A stretch of 47,389 nt of DNA from Oscillospiraceae bacterium (GCA_021770845.1 JAETQF010000019.1:1-47389), one strand, 5' to 3'. Numbered from the stretch's first letter, positions 26,270-34,992 are shown. Notes: generated by a model from the sequence alone, not told the origin. Translations and numbers: made by a program.

Positions 26270-26866
26270 TCAGTTTTGTTCTGTGACAGTGTGATCCTTC
26301 CGATTTTTGGCCTTGCAAATCAGCTGCGTCATCGTCCCCATGGGGCAGTAGACGCACCAGCTCCGGGGCTTGAACAGCACCATCGTAACCAGGCCCAGCA
26401 CGGTGGACGTGAGCATAACGCTGTAGAACCCAAAGGCGAACTGTGCCGCGCCGGGGTGGAACAGCGTCCCGTGGTAGGCCCAGTTCCAGGGGAGCTTGAA
26501 CGTCCAGAGCAGTGTCACCACCTGCCGCAGATCCTGTGCGCCGGCGAACACCAGGTAAGTATTCCACAGCATCTGGAAGAACATGATGAAGAAGAAAATC
26601 AGGAAACCATAGCGGAACCATTTGCTTTTCATCCACCGGGGGATATCCTTTTTCCGGGACAGGCCGAACCGCCCGCCCAGCAGGCCGAATATCTGTCCCC
26701 TGCCGCAGTAGCGGTTGCAGTACCCCTTTGTGCCCCGGACAGCGGCGATGATCAGCGGGATAAAAAAGAACAGCAGGCCCAGCCAGGCGAACAGGATGTT
26801 GAAGAATCCCAGCACCAGATAGGTCAGCTCGACGATCCACAGGTAATCATACCAGCGTTTTTTCAT
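26270..26866 (-). CDS. NapH-like membrane protein with Fe-S motifs
   Basis: The 198-residue protein has about four membrane helices and two short cysteine motifs, CNRYCGRGQ and CVYCPMGTMT, as in the NapH/RdxA/CcoG-type polyferredoxin family. Its ATG overlaps the stop of the ferredoxin gene (ATGA), so the two are co-translated. Family members pass electrons between membrane quinols or ferredoxins and extracytoplasmic acceptors. With the ferredoxin upstream and TlpA lipoproteins close by, a transmembrane electron route is a reasonable inference. The 130 bases after the stop (26138-26269) hold a short open stretch I do not recognise. Confidence 0.82.
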   Translation of the reverse strand: MKKRWYDYLWIVELTYLVLGFFNILFAWLGLLFFFIPLIIAAVRGTKGYCNRYCGRGQIFGLLGGRFGLSRKKDIPRWMKSKWFRYGFLIFFFIMFFQMLWNTYLVFAGAQDLRQVVTLLWTFKLPWNWAYHGTLFHPGAAQFAFGFYSVMLTSTVLGLVTMVLFKPRSWCVYCPMGTMTQLICKAKNRKDHTVTEQN

Positions 26867-27069
26867 GGCCGCACCTCCTGAATCTCAATGACCGACGCGG
26901 GGCACTCCTTTGCGCATTTGCCGCAGCCCACGCACTTGTCCGCGTTGACCACCGCCCTGACGCCGCGCCAGATCTGAATGGCGGACAGCGGACACACCTT
27001 CGCACAGCAGCCGCAGGCGACACAGGCGGTATCGTCTACGACAGCCCGACGTTTGATTCTCGTTCCCAT
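26863..27069 (-). CDS. Small 2[4Fe-4S] ferredoxin-type protein
   Basis: The start at 27069 (MGTRIKRRAV) follows GAGGGGG; a longer in-frame start at 27114 overlaps the -10 and is unlikely. The 68-residue protein has two complete CX2CX2CX3CP motifs (CVACGCCAKVCP and CVGCGKCAKECP), which bind two [4Fe-4S] clusters. It should carry electrons in the cytoplasm. It is translationally coupled to the NapH-like gene, its likely partner. An FNR-like palindrome centred about 41 bases before the predicted transcription start suggests control by a CRP/FNR-family regulator. Confidence 0.88.
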   Translation of the reverse strand: MGTRIKRRAVVDDTACVACGCCAKVCPLSAIQIWRGVRAVVNADKCVGCGKCAKECPASVIEIQEVRP

Positions 27070-27100
27070 GGCGGAACCCCCTCTTGGATTTGGTAAGTCT

Positions 27101-27147
27101 ATTATACTGGCCAACCCACTTTTTTACTGTGATGAAATCACAGTAAA
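27101..27147 (-). promoter_or_regulatory. FNR/CRP-like palindrome and -10 of the ferredoxin operon
   Basis: Perfect 11-bp arms 27123-27133 and 27137-27147 (TTTACTGTGAT/ATCACAGTAAA) around a 3-base spacer. On the minus strand TATAAT lies at 27106-27101. The palindrome centre (27135) is near -41, the place of class II CRP/FNR activators. No good -35 is present, as expected for an activated promoter. Confidence 0.7.
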
Positions 27148-27210
27148 TTTTATGAGGAGGGCAAAGGAAAAAGCCCGAACCGTCAACTGACGATCCAGAC
27201 CCTTTTTCCG

Positions 27211-27354
27211 TCACCGTTTACTCAGAATTTTGCCGTACATCTGCCGCTTGTCCCGCTCGAACCGCTGCGCCGCCCCGGGGCCGTCACAGGACAGCAGATG
27301 GACGGAGACGGGGAATTTTTTACTTGCCTTGTTTTCGAGATGCTTCCCATATTT
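27211..27354 (-). pseudogene. Unrecognised C-terminal coding remnant
   Basis: A minus frame ending at 27211 reads YGKHLENKASKKFPVSVHLL and ends in QMYGKILSKR. Its composition is protein-like, but I cannot name the family and there is no start or ribosome site. It may be the tail of a deleted gene. Confidence 0.3.
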
Positions 27355-27368
27355 TTGTGCCCTTTCGC

Positions 27369-27396
27369 TTGAATTTGCGCGGGAAGTGCGTATAAT
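27369..27396 (+). promoter_or_regulatory. Predicted promoter of the broken HepT gene
   Basis: TTGAAT (27369-27374), 16 bases, TATAAT (27391-27396), about 28 bases before the ATG at 27424 that follows GCGGGGG. Confidence 0.55.
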
Positions 27397-27423
27397 ATGT
27401 AAGCAGAGAGCGGGGGAAAATCT

Positions 27424-27642
27424 ATGCTGTCGCCTGATTTACAGCGCATTGCACACATTTAAGAGAGTACTGCATCAGCATTCAAATGGTGAAATCCAAT
27501 GGAATGCCATTCGGGGGTTGCGGAATATTGCAGCCCATGCCTACGGCAGTATTAAGCTTGACATTCTTTGGGATACCGTGACATCCGGCATCCCCGTACT
27601 AAAGCAATTCTGTGACCGCCAGCTTTCGGATTCTGAATCGTA
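27424..27642 (+). pseudogene. HepT-like (DUF86) toxin gene, internally deleted
   Basis: The ATG at 27424 gives MLSPDLQRIAHI then a stop (27460), matching the start of HepT-family proteins. In another frame, from about 27480, follow WNAIRGLRNIAAHAYGSIKL and LDILWDTVTSGIPVLKQFC, the HepT C-terminal half with the RX4HXY motif (RNIAAHAY) intact. The normal length is about 110-120 residues; here the whole locus is 73 codons, so about 40 codons are missing and the frame is broken. HepT works with the MNT antitoxin nucleotidyltransferase; no MNT gene is seen. The rest of the gap, 27643-27861, holds only a short minus-strand open stretch ending VFGMTSAVHAVFEE that I cannot assign. Confidence 0.7.
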
Positions 27643-27861
27643 AATTTCAAGGGACACTGCGGGTGCGGTATCCCTTTTCTATTCCTCAAACACGGCGTGG
27701 ACGGCGGAGGTCATGCCGAACACACCCGCCGGGCGGTGTCCGCCTCCTCGCTGAGCCGTTGGAGTATCACCCTTTGACCGCCAGCCGGAGCGCGCGCTAT
27801 GCGGATTTTCTGGACAGGCCGCTTCATGGACTGATCCACAAAACAACAGGAGATGCAGGGT

Positions 27862-29016
27862 ATGAACATGAAATCAGAGGCAAAGCTGACAACATTTGAA
27901 GCAATTTGTATGATTGTGGGAAACAGCATCGGAACCGGGATCATTGCGGTGCCCTATCTGGCCACGAAGAACAGCGCCCTGGATGTGGTGTGGATGGTGG
28001 CGCTTGCCTATCTCATCAATGTGATCCTGCATCTGATCATTGCGGAGCTCTCCTATAACAACGGCGGCGCCCAGCTGGTCAAAAGTTTTGAGGGCGAACT
28101 GTTCCACGGCATCGCAAAGAAGGTGTTCAGCTGGGTCGTGTTTGCGGTGTATGGTCTGGCCATCATGGTCGGGGTGAGCGGAAACATCAACGGCGGTGCG
28201 CAGATATTCACAAACTGGTTCGGAATGCCTATGTGGGCGGCCCAGCTGGTCTATTATGTGATTGCGGGCTGTGTGGTGTTCACGGGGATGAAGGCGGTTG
28301 GCATTGCGCAAAAATATGCCGTCATACTTCTGATCGGCATTGCAGCGGCCATGACGGCGGGCGCGCTGCTGCACCCAGTCACCCCCCTGGAGCCCTCGGA
28401 ATTTCACTGGAACAATCTGCTGGCGCTTTACAGCATGGTTGTCTTTGCCACCTCAGCCAATCAGGCGGTCATCCAGGTGGTAAAGGGGCTGGACGGAGAT
28501 CCGCGCAGGATCAGGAAAGCTGTCCTGATCGGCTTCGGCCTGTCCTCCGTCCTTGTGCTGATCGTGACAATGTCGGTACTGCTTGGGACGAAGGGCGAGA
28601 TCAACAAGGAGCTGGCCTATATGCAGCTTGGCGAGAGCATCGGGAGGTGGGCGGTCATTCTGGCCGGGATCTTCTCCCTGTTTGCGCTGCTGACGACGTT
28701 CTGGTCTAACACCCTGGCCCTGCGCGACGTGGTGCATGAGCAGATCAACGCGGGGAACCGGATCAGCTGGCTGATTGCCACCGTTCCCTGCATCCTGTTT
28801 GCGCTGTTTGGGGTAAACAGCTTTATTATTCTGACCCGGATCATGAGCGGCGTGGTGGTGCTGGTGAGCGTTATGCTGGTGCTCACCTACGGAAAGTCCA
28901 GAAGGAAGGCCGGTGCGAGCCCAATCTGCGGTGTGATCGGAACCGCCCCCTTCCAGATTCTGATGGTGATCTCCACGATTGTGTCGGCCATAGGCTCCCT
29001 TGTCCCGTTAAGTTAG
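27862..29016 (+). CDS. Amino acid permease (aromatic amino acid/HAAAP-APC type)
   Basis: The ATG at 27862 is nine bases after CAGGAG; the in-frame ATG at 27853 lies against that site and is unlikely. The 384-residue protein has about eleven hydrophobic helices and opens with TTFEAICMIVGNSIGTGIIA, the glycine-rich first helix of APC-superfamily permeases. The overall pattern best fits the Trp/Tyr permease (HAAAP) family. Length is close to normal. It should move an amino acid with a proton or sodium ion; the substrate cannot be read from the sequence. The metallophosphatase starts nine bases after its stop, so the two form an operon. Confidence 0.82.
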   Translation: MNMKSEAKLTTFEAICMIVGNSIGTGIIAVPYLATKNSALDVVWMVALAYLINVILHLIIAELSYNNGGAQLVKSFEGELFHGIAKKVFSWVVFAVYGLAIMVGVSGNINGGAQIFTNWFGMPMWAAQLVYYVIAGCVVFTGMKAVGIAQKYAVILLIGIAAAMTAGALLHPVTPLEPSEFHWNNLLALYSMVVFATSANQAVIQVVKGLDGDPRRIRKAVLIGFGLSSVLVLIVTMSVLLGTKGEINKELAYMQLGESIGRWAVILAGIFSLFALLTTFWSNTLALRDVVHEQINAGNRISWLIATVPCILFALFGVNSFIILTRIMSGVVVLVSVMLVLTYGKSRRKAGASPICGVIGTAPFQILMVISTIVSAIGSLVPLS

Positions 29017-29025
29017 GAGGGGCTC

Positions 29026-30048
29026 ATGTATCGCTCAGATCAATTCAAGCAGGTGGATGATGAAACCTTCACAATCAGCATACCCAGGGGCGCGGAGTTC
29101 AGAATTTTGCAGCTGACCGATTTGCACCTGGGGTTTGGCCCTCTCTCCAGGGGGATGGACAGGCTCGCGCTGGAGGCGGTGAGAACGATCATAGGGAAAA
29201 CAAACCCCCACCTGATCGTTCTCACCGGCGACTCCATTTTTCCGTTTCTGCCAAAGACGGGAACCCGGAACAACGGGAAGCAGGCCAAACGGCTGATAGA
29301 ATTTCTGGACGGCTTCCAGCTGCCCTACACGCTGGTTTTTGGCAACCACGACTGCGAGCTGCTCTCAACCTGCGGCAAGGAAGAACTGGCGGAACTGTAC
29401 AAGCAGGGGCGCTATTGCATCTTCGCGGAGGGCCGGAAGGATCTGACCGGCGTGGGGAACTTCCTCATTGAACTGGTGGATGAAGCGGGAAACGTCCTTC
29501 TCCCGCTGGTTCTGCTGGACTCCAATATGTACGGGGAAGGCGGCTGGTTTTTCAGCGGCTTTGACGGGATCCATGACGATCAGGTGGATTGGTGCATGGA
29601 ACGCCTGACCGCACTGAGGCAGGACGATCCGGACATCAAAGCGATGGCGTTTTTCCATATGCCCCTTCGCGAGTTTAAAGAGGCCTATGAGAAAATGAAG
29701 CTGGGGGACAGGGCTGTCCTTTACCGGCATGGGAGCATCGCTGAACGGGACGAGTATTTCGGCATATCCAAGTTTAAGAGCTCCTTTTTTGACAGGGCCG
29801 TAGAGAACGGCGTCATTCAGTGGATGTTCTGCGGGCATGACCACTTAAACACCCTGTCCCTGGTGTACAAGGGGATTCAGATGACCTATGGGATGTCCGT
29901 GGATTACCTGGGTTATCAAACTATCAGGAAAAGCTATATTCAGAGAGGCGGCACGCTTATCACAAGGCGCGCAGACGGGCGCGTGGACATTGCGATGGTG
30001 CCGCTTGGCCCGGTGGTGTCAACGCGAGTCCGCGGGGCAAAGGGATGA
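29026..30048 (+). CDS. Calcineurin-like metallophosphoesterase
   Basis: The 340-residue protein begins after TTAGGAGG and keeps all metal-binding blocks of the family in order: LTDLHLG, LTGDSIF, FGNHDCE, FFHMP and GHDHLN. These bind two metal ions that hydrolyse a phosphoester. No signal peptide is visible, so it is likely cytoplasmic. The closest general type is the Icc/DR1281-like phosphohydrolase group, substrate unknown. It overlaps no gene and is probably co-transcribed with the permease upstream. It ends 50 bases from the convergent DASS transporter gene, with no convincing terminator between them. Confidence 0.88.
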   Translation: MYRSDQFKQVDDETFTISIPRGAEFRILQLTDLHLGFGPLSRGMDRLALEAVRTIIGKTNPHLIVLTGDSIFPFLPKTGTRNNGKQAKRLIEFLDGFQLPYTLVFGNHDCELLSTCGKEELAELYKQGRYCIFAEGRKDLTGVGNFLIELVDEAGNVLLPLVLLDSNMYGEGGWFFSGFDGIHDDQVDWCMERLTALRQDDPDIKAMAFFHMPLREFKEAYEKMKLGDRAVLYRHGSIAERDEYFGISKFKSSFFDRAVENGVIQWMFCGHDHLNTLSLVYKGIQMTYGMSVDYLGYQTIRKSYIQRGGTLITRRADGRVDIAMVPLGPVVSTRVRGAKG

Positions 30049-30097
30049 GCCCCCGCCCGCCAGCGTAATCAGGCGCGCCGGATGGCCGCAAGGCGGG

Positions 30098-31474
30098 TCA
30101 AATCAGTCCCAGCAGGCGCCACCAGGGCACGGACAGGGCCACCGTGAGCAGTACCGCCGCCAGCAGCGGCAGGGACAGCTTCAGCGTCTCCCGCTGGGTA
30201 TACATCCCGTTCTCCGCCCCCTGGCCTACCAACATATTCAGGTGGTGGAAGGGCAGGCAGTAGTGCCCCGCCACACTGAGGTAGACAATGCCGATGATAG
30301 CCAGCGGATCCGCGCCGGCGCCGGCGGAAAAGGACAAAAAGGCAGGAATTGTCACCCCCATCACCGCGATGACCGAGCCCATCAGCATATGGATCACCAC
30401 CGAAAGCCCCGCAATGCACAGCGCCAGCAGCACCGGGTTTTCCGGCATGGAGGCGGGCAGCAGGGTATGGGCGATCCAGGCGTTCATGCCGGTGGCCGCC
30501 CCAACCCTGCCGATGGCGATGGCGGCGGTGAGGAACACCATCACGTGGACGGGGACTTCCTTCCAATCCTTTGCCTCCAGCACGCCGCCCACCACGGGCA
30601 TACTCATCAGCATGGCGATCAGCAGGGTGATCCAGCCGATGTCCAGCCCCGTCATCCCATTGGTGAGCCACAGGACGATGGCGATGAGGATCCAAACCAG
30701 GGTGCGAATCTCTTTCTCCGTCATAGGGCCGAGCCCGGCCTGGGCGGCGCGGATCTCCTCCAGATCCGGAGCCGCCGGCGCGGAAGGGCGAAACAGCAGC
30801 AGGATCAGCCCCAAGGTCAGAACGCTGAGCAGCAGCGCAGGCGGGCCGATCACCTGAAGCCAGCGCAGGAAGCTCACCTCCCCGGCGTAGCTGGCCGCCA
30901 GGGGGTTGATGGTGGCGTCCCCGGTGAGAAAGATCAGCGAGACGGGCACCGACGCGGCAAACACCGTAAAGCCGATGATGGAGGCGTCCTTTTGGGGGAT
31001 GTGGGCGGAGCGGATCACCACCAGCATGACGGACATGATCAAAAAGGCCCGGGGCCAGGGATGGGGGATGAGCAGGGAGAGGATCAGCGTCAGCACAAAG
31101 ATGGACACAATGATGCTCCGCCAGCCCCGGACAAAGCGCAGGATAAAGGCATAGCTCAGCCGCTCCCCCAGCCCGGAGCCCCGCACCGCCGACGCGATGA
31201 GGTAGGCCCCCGCCACCAGCCAGATGGTGGAGCCTGTCCACCCGGAGAACACAACCGTGGGCTCCGCCACCTTGAACAGGCACAGCAGCATGAGATATAC
31301 GCCGCTGACATAACCCGACTGGGCGATCTGGGCGGCCCACCACACCACGGTCATCAGCGTCAGCCCCAGGCAGAGCTGCCCCTCCTGGGACAGCCCCTTC
31401 AGGGGGAGCAGGCAGATGACGGCGCACAGCGCGATGCCGCCGAAAAAGCCAGACAGCTTACCATACTGTTTCAT
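30098..31474 (-). CDS. DASS/SLC13-family carboxylate transporter 1
   Basis: The 458-residue protein starts after GGAGG and has the 11-13 hydrophobic segments of the divalent anion:sodium symporter (DASS/CitT/SLC13) family. TGDATINPLA and the later SVIAVMGVTIPAF occupy the two family helix-break regions, where canonical members have an S-N-T motif; here that motif is not evident. It follows the CoA-transferase gene by 16 bases and is probably driven by the same sigma-54 promoter at 33109-33124. Import of a di- or hydroxycarboxylate that feeds the CoA-transferase and BKACE route is the likely role. It is not closely similar to transporter 2 at 34993. Confidence 0.82.
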   Translation of the reverse strand: MKQYGKLSGFFGGIALCAVICLLPLKGLSQEGQLCLGLTLMTVVWWAAQIAQSGYVSGVYLMLLCLFKVAEPTVVFSGWTGSTIWLVAGAYLIASAVRGSGLGERLSYAFILRFVRGWRSIIVSIFVLTLILSLLIPHPWPRAFLIMSVMLVVIRSAHIPQKDASIIGFTVFAASVPVSLIFLTGDATINPLAASYAGEVSFLRWLQVIGPPALLLSVLTLGLILLLFRPSAPAAPDLEEIRAAQAGLGPMTEKEIRTLVWILIAIVLWLTNGMTGLDIGWITLLIAMLMSMPVVGGVLEAKDWKEVPVHVMVFLTAAIAIGRVGAATGMNAWIAHTLLPASMPENPVLLALCIAGLSVVIHMLMGSVIAVMGVTIPAFLSFSAGAGADPLAIIGIVYLSVAGHYCLPFHHLNMLVGQGAENGMYTQRETLKLSLPLLAAVLLTVALSVPWWRLLGLI

Positions 31475-31490
31475 CGTCCAGCCCTCCGGC

Positions 31491-33059
31491 TCAGAGGCGC
31501 AGCCCCATTTTTTCCTCGCGGAAGATCCGGGCGTCCATAGTCCGGATCTCGTCGGCCAGCAGAGGCCGGAAGGCCATGCGGGACAAGACGTCCCGCTCCA
31601 AATCCACGCCCGGCGCGATCTCGGTGAGCATAATGCCGCCCTCCGCCAGGCGAAACACGGCGCGCTCGGTGATGTAGGTCACCTCCTGGCCGGTCTTGCG
31701 GGCGTAGTCGGCGGAGAACGTGATCTGCTGCACCTTCTCGATAAACTTTACGCCGGGGCCGTCCTGGATGATGTCCAGCTTGCCGTCATGGAGCTCAATC
31801 TGGCTTTTTCCGGCGGTAAACCCGGCCATGAAGAACACCTTGGGCGTGTTCTGGGAGATGTTGATAAACCCGCCGGGGCCGGGACAGCGGGGGCCGAACT
31901 TGGACACATTCACATTTCCCTCCCGGTCGATCTCCGCCGCGCCCAGGAAGGTCATGTCCAGAAAGCCGCCGTCATAGAGGTCAAAGGTGTCGCAAATGGA
32001 GTTGATGACCTCGGGATTCATGGAGCCGGCAAAGCCCACCCCCTCCACCGGCACGCCGCCGATGGGGCCGGACTCCAGGGACAGCGTGGTTTGGGCGGCA
32101 ATGCCCTCCTCGTTGGCCACCGCGCCCACCCCGGAGGGAATGCCGATGCCCAGATTGATCACGCAGCCGGGCTTGAGCTCCATGGCGCCCCGGCGGGCGA
32201 TGACCTTCCGGATCCCCATTTTCATGGGGGCGATGGCGTCCACCGGGCAGCGGGTCTCGCCGGTGAGGGAGGGCTGGTAGGTGGTGTTGGCATAGTTCTG
32301 CATATGCAGGGCCGCGGAGGGGGATTTCACCACATAGTCCACCAGCGTGTTATGGATGCGCACCTTTCGGGGGTGGATGGAGCCGCGCTGGACAATGTCC
32401 TCCACCTGAACCACCACGATACCGCCGCAGTTGTGGACGGCGGCGGCGATCTCAAGCTCCGTGCCGGTGAGCCCTTCGTGCTCCACGGAAATGTTGCCGT
32501 CCTCATCGGCATAGGTGCCCCGCAGGAAGCAGATGTCCAGCGGGAAGGAGGGGTAGAACAGGTATTCCGCGCCGTTCAGCGAAAGGAGCTGAACCACCTC
32601 CCGGCCCTGGCTCCTGGCCCTGCCGTTGGCCTTGCACCCCTCCTGCCTGGGGTCGGCGAAGGTGCCCAGTCCCACGCGGGTGATCACGCCGGGCTTTTTC
32701 CCCGCGATGGCCCGGAACAGCTGGGCCACTACGCCGAGGGGCAGGGTGTAGGCGGCCAGCTTGTCCTCCGCCGCCATGGCGCTGATCCGAGGAGGGTTGG
32801 CCAGGTGTCCGGCGATGATGGTGCGGATGAGCCCCTCGTGGGCGATGCGGTTCATTCCGACGTCCTCCTGGGTGTTGTCTCCGGTGCTGATGCCGGTGAT
32901 GACGGTGATCCCGGCGGGGCGGCCGGTTTCCTGGAACCGCCGGGACAGGGCGTCCAGCAGAGCATCCGGGCCGCAGTAGGAGCCAAAGCCGCCCAGGGCG
33001 GCGGTGCAGCCGTCCTGAACCAGTTCCGCCGCCTGCTCAGGGGTGATAAACTTTACCAT
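31491..33059 (-). CDS. Fused acyl-CoA:acetate/3-ketoacid CoA-transferase (family I)
   Basis: The ATG at 33059 is nine bases after AAGGAG; an ATG at 33068 touches that site. The 522-residue chain joins the alpha half (FITPEQAAELVQDGCTAAL and GGFGS) to the beta half (GCVINLGIGIPSGVG then ANEEG). The glutamate in ANEEG is in the place of the catalytic residue that forms the CoA thioester in this family. Fused alpha-beta enzymes of about 520 residues are the acetate or propionate CoA-transferase type. It moves CoA between short acyl-CoAs and free acids. Next to a beta-keto acid cleavage enzyme, which yields acetoacetate and an acyl-CoA, it could activate acetoacetate or the imported acid. It is first in an operon with DASS transporter 1 behind a sigma-54 promoter. 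Confidence 0.9.
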   Translation of the reverse strand: MVKFITPEQAAELVQDGCTAALGGFGSYCGPDALLDALSRRFQETGRPAGITVITGISTGDNTQEDVGMNRIAHEGLIRTIIAGHLANPPRISAMAAEDKLAAYTLPLGVVAQLFRAIAGKKPGVITRVGLGTFADPRQEGCKANGRARSQGREVVQLLSLNGAEYLFYPSFPLDICFLRGTYADEDGNISVEHEGLTGTELEIAAAVHNCGGIVVVQVEDIVQRGSIHPRKVRIHNTLVDYVVKSPSAALHMQNYANTTYQPSLTGETRCPVDAIAPMKMGIRKVIARRGAMELKPGCVINLGIGIPSGVGAVANEEGIAAQTTLSLESGPIGGVPVEGVGFAGSMNPEVINSICDTFDLYDGGFLDMTFLGAAEIDREGNVNVSKFGPRCPGPGGFINISQNTPKVFFMAGFTAGKSQIELHDGKLDIIQDGPGVKFIEKVQQITFSADYARKTGQEVTYITERAVFRLAEGGIMLTEIAPGVDLERDVLSRMAFRPLLADEIRTMDARIFREEKMGLRL

Positions 33060-33108
33060 AATAAGCATCTCCTTTTTCTCAACGCGCGGTCAGATGCCTA
33101 TTTATACC

Positions 33109-33124
33109 GCAAAAATGATGCCAA
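33109..33124 (-). promoter_or_regulatory. Sigma-54 (-24/-12) promoter of the CoA-transferase operon
   Basis: Minus strand reads TTGGCAT, five bases, TTGC: GG at 33122-33121 and GC at 33110-33109 are ten bases apart, as sigma-54 requires. The start codon lies about 50 bases on. The remaining 33125-33317 holds no gene; activator sites are expected there but I cannot define one. Confidence 0.8.
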
Positions 33125-33317
33125 TTTGAGGCGCCCCCCAAAACAGGGGCTGAACGGCCCGTTCTGTGCTGAAAACACCACAAAAGCCCCCCGGAATCCG
33201 CCCCGCGAATGAGGAAAAACCGGAATATGAAAATCCTGTGTGTATGAAAAGACCTACACCCCCCCTCTTGACAAACCGAGATGACTTATGGTACCTTTCC
33301 CGCAAGGAGGGATTGGC

Positions 33318-34715
33318 ATGGCAGACGGAACCCCCTATGGGCTGAGCCGGCGCATGGAGCCGGAAAAACTGAAGGATCTGATGCAGAAGGCCCTGATCAA
33401 CCTGGGTGAGGTTGTGGTGCTGGATGAGGAGGGCCGCATGGTCTACATCAGCGAGGAGTACGCCAAAAATATGCACATCTCCATCGAGGATTCCCTGGAC
33501 TGCCCGGTAGAGGAGGTCATTGAGGACACCTGCCTCCATCGGGTGCTCCGGAGCGGAACGCCGGAGCGGGGGGGCACCTACTACCGAAAGGGCGAGGTCT
33601 TTTTTGTCAACCGCTTTCCCATCTGGGAGAACGGGAAGGTGGTGGGGCTGGTGGCGCAGGCTGTGCTGAGCAGCCTGCTGGGGAACCAGATCCAGGAGGC
33701 GGTGGGCGGCTTCGCCCGGGAGCTGAACTACTACAAGAACAAATATCACGAGATCTCCGCCCCCAAAAGCACCTTGGACACCATTGTGGGGGACAGCCTG
33801 GTGATACGCGATCTGAAGGAATCCCTCCACATGGTGGCCAGCACCCGCTCCTCGGTGCTGATCACCGGCCAGAGCGGAACGGGCAAGGAGGTCTTTGCCG
33901 GGGCGATCCATAACCTGAGCGGCCGCCGGGACAAGCCCTTTATCCGCCTGAACTGCGCCGCCATTCCGGACAACCTGCTGGAGTCGGAGCTGTTCGGCTA
34001 TGAGGGGGGCGCGTTCACCGGCGCGCTGCGGGGCGGCAAAATCGGAGACTTTGAGGCGGCCAACGGCGGCACCCTGTTTTTGGACGAGGTGGACTCCCTG
34101 TCCATCAAGATGCAGGCCAAGCTGCTGCGGGCCATTCAGGAGCGGGAGATCAAAAAGGTGGGCAGCACCAAGGCCATCCCCATCGACGTGCGGTTTATCT
34201 TCGCCACCAACAAGGACTTGCATCAGATGGTGAAGGACGGCGCCTTCCGGGAGGATTTCTATTACCGCATCAACGTGATCAACCTCCACCTGCCCCCGCT
34301 GAAGGATCGGCGGGAGGATATCCACCCCCTGGTGGACAGCTTCGTGGAAAAGCTGAACCGGGAGCTGGGCCGCAATGTCTGGGAGATCACCCCGGAGGCC
34401 ATGGCAATTCTGGAGCAGTATGACTGGCCGGGGAATATCCGGGAGCTGGAAAACTGCGTGGAGCGGGCCTTCAACTATGTGACCGGCGGCATCATCGAGG
34501 CGCGGCACATTCTTCTGCCCGGCCTGGAGGATCAGCGGTTTTCCGTGCCGGCGCCATCCCAGGGGAGCACGTTGAAGGAGGTACGCAGCCGGGCGGAGAA
34601 AATGGCCATTCAGCAGGCGCTCCACGCCTGCGGCGGGAACAAAAAGGAGGCGGCGGAGCGGCTGGGCATAGACAGGAGCATCCTGTACGACAAGATGAAA
34701 CGCTACGGGATCTGA
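33318..34715 (+). CDS. Sigma-54-dependent transcriptional activator (PAS-AAA+-Fis)
   Basis: The ATG at 33318 follows AAGGAGGG; an upstream in-frame ATG has no such site. The 465-residue protein has an N-terminal PAS-like sensor (about 15-120; GEVVVLDEEGRMVYISEEYA), an AAA+ domain with Walker A GQSGTGKE (184-191), the sigma-54 contact loop GAFTGA (231-236), Walker B GGTLFLDEVD and the arginine finger region FREDFYYRINV, and a C-terminal Fis-type helix-turn-helix (KKEAAERLGIDRSILYDKM). Such proteins hydrolyse ATP to open sigma-54 promoters. It lies between two -24/-12 promoters facing away from it and very probably activates both. The PAS domain may sense the substrate or an intermediate of the adjacent pathway. 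Its own promoter was not identified. Confidence 0.94.
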   Translation: MADGTPYGLSRRMEPEKLKDLMQKALINLGEVVVLDEEGRMVYISEEYAKNMHISIEDSLDCPVEEVIEDTCLHRVLRSGTPERGGTYYRKGEVFFVNRFPIWENGKVVGLVAQAVLSSLLGNQIQEAVGGFARELNYYKNKYHEISAPKSTLDTIVGDSLVIRDLKESLHMVASTRSSVLITGQSGTGKEVFAGAIHNLSGRRDKPFIRLNCAAIPDNLLESELFGYEGGAFTGALRGGKIGDFEAANGGTLFLDEVDSLSIKMQAKLLRAIQEREIKKVGSTKAIPIDVRFIFATNKDLHQMVKDGAFREDFYYRINVINLHLPPLKDRREDIHPLVDSFVEKLNRELGRNVWEITPEAMAILEQYDWPGNIRELENCVERAFNYVTGGIIEARHILLPGLEDQRFSVPAPSQGSTLKEVRSRAEKMAIQQALHACGGNKKEAAERLGIDRSILYDKMKRYGI

Positions 34716-34748
34716 TCCACCCCCTTGGACTTTGTATCATATGCATGA

Positions 34749-34785
34749 AAAACCCAACGCGAGCTCAAATCGCGTTGGGTTTTTT
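34749..34785 (+). terminator. Terminator after the sigma-54 activator gene
   Basis: Perfect 14-bp arms 34749-34762 and 34770-34783 (AAAACCCAACGCGA) with a 7-base loop and T-run. It separates the activator from the sigma-54 promoter to its right. Confidence 0.88.
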
Positions 34786-34921
34786 CTACATAATTCACGG
34801 CCCGCACCCCCGCGGGCGTCAGGCCGGGCCGGCGCTCAAAAAAATTTTTGGCTCCCGCAAAGGCAGGCGGCGCAGGCGGTTTTGCGCTTCCGGCGCATGG
34901 AAGCGGGGCGGTTTGGGAAAG

Positions 34922-34938
34922 TTGGCATCGTCATTGCG
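34922..34938 (+). promoter_or_regulatory. Sigma-54 (-24/-12) promoter of the DASS-BKACE operon
   Basis: TTGGCAT, five bases, TTGCG: GG at 34924-34925 and GC at 34936-34937, ten bases apart. The same TTGGCAT-N5-TTGCG occurs in the leftward promoter at 33109-33124. The next start codon is at 34993. The interval 34786-34921 is GC-rich and holds no other feature I can name. Confidence 0.8.
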
Positions 34939-34992
34939 TTACCAGAAAGGCATCTGCGGCACACACCGCAACTACAGAAAGAGGGGAACGTT

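Noticed and set aside
29888..33212. Long plus-strand open frames opposite to the DASS and CoA-transferase genes
   Set aside because: They are complements of well-supported minus-strand genes and have no family features.
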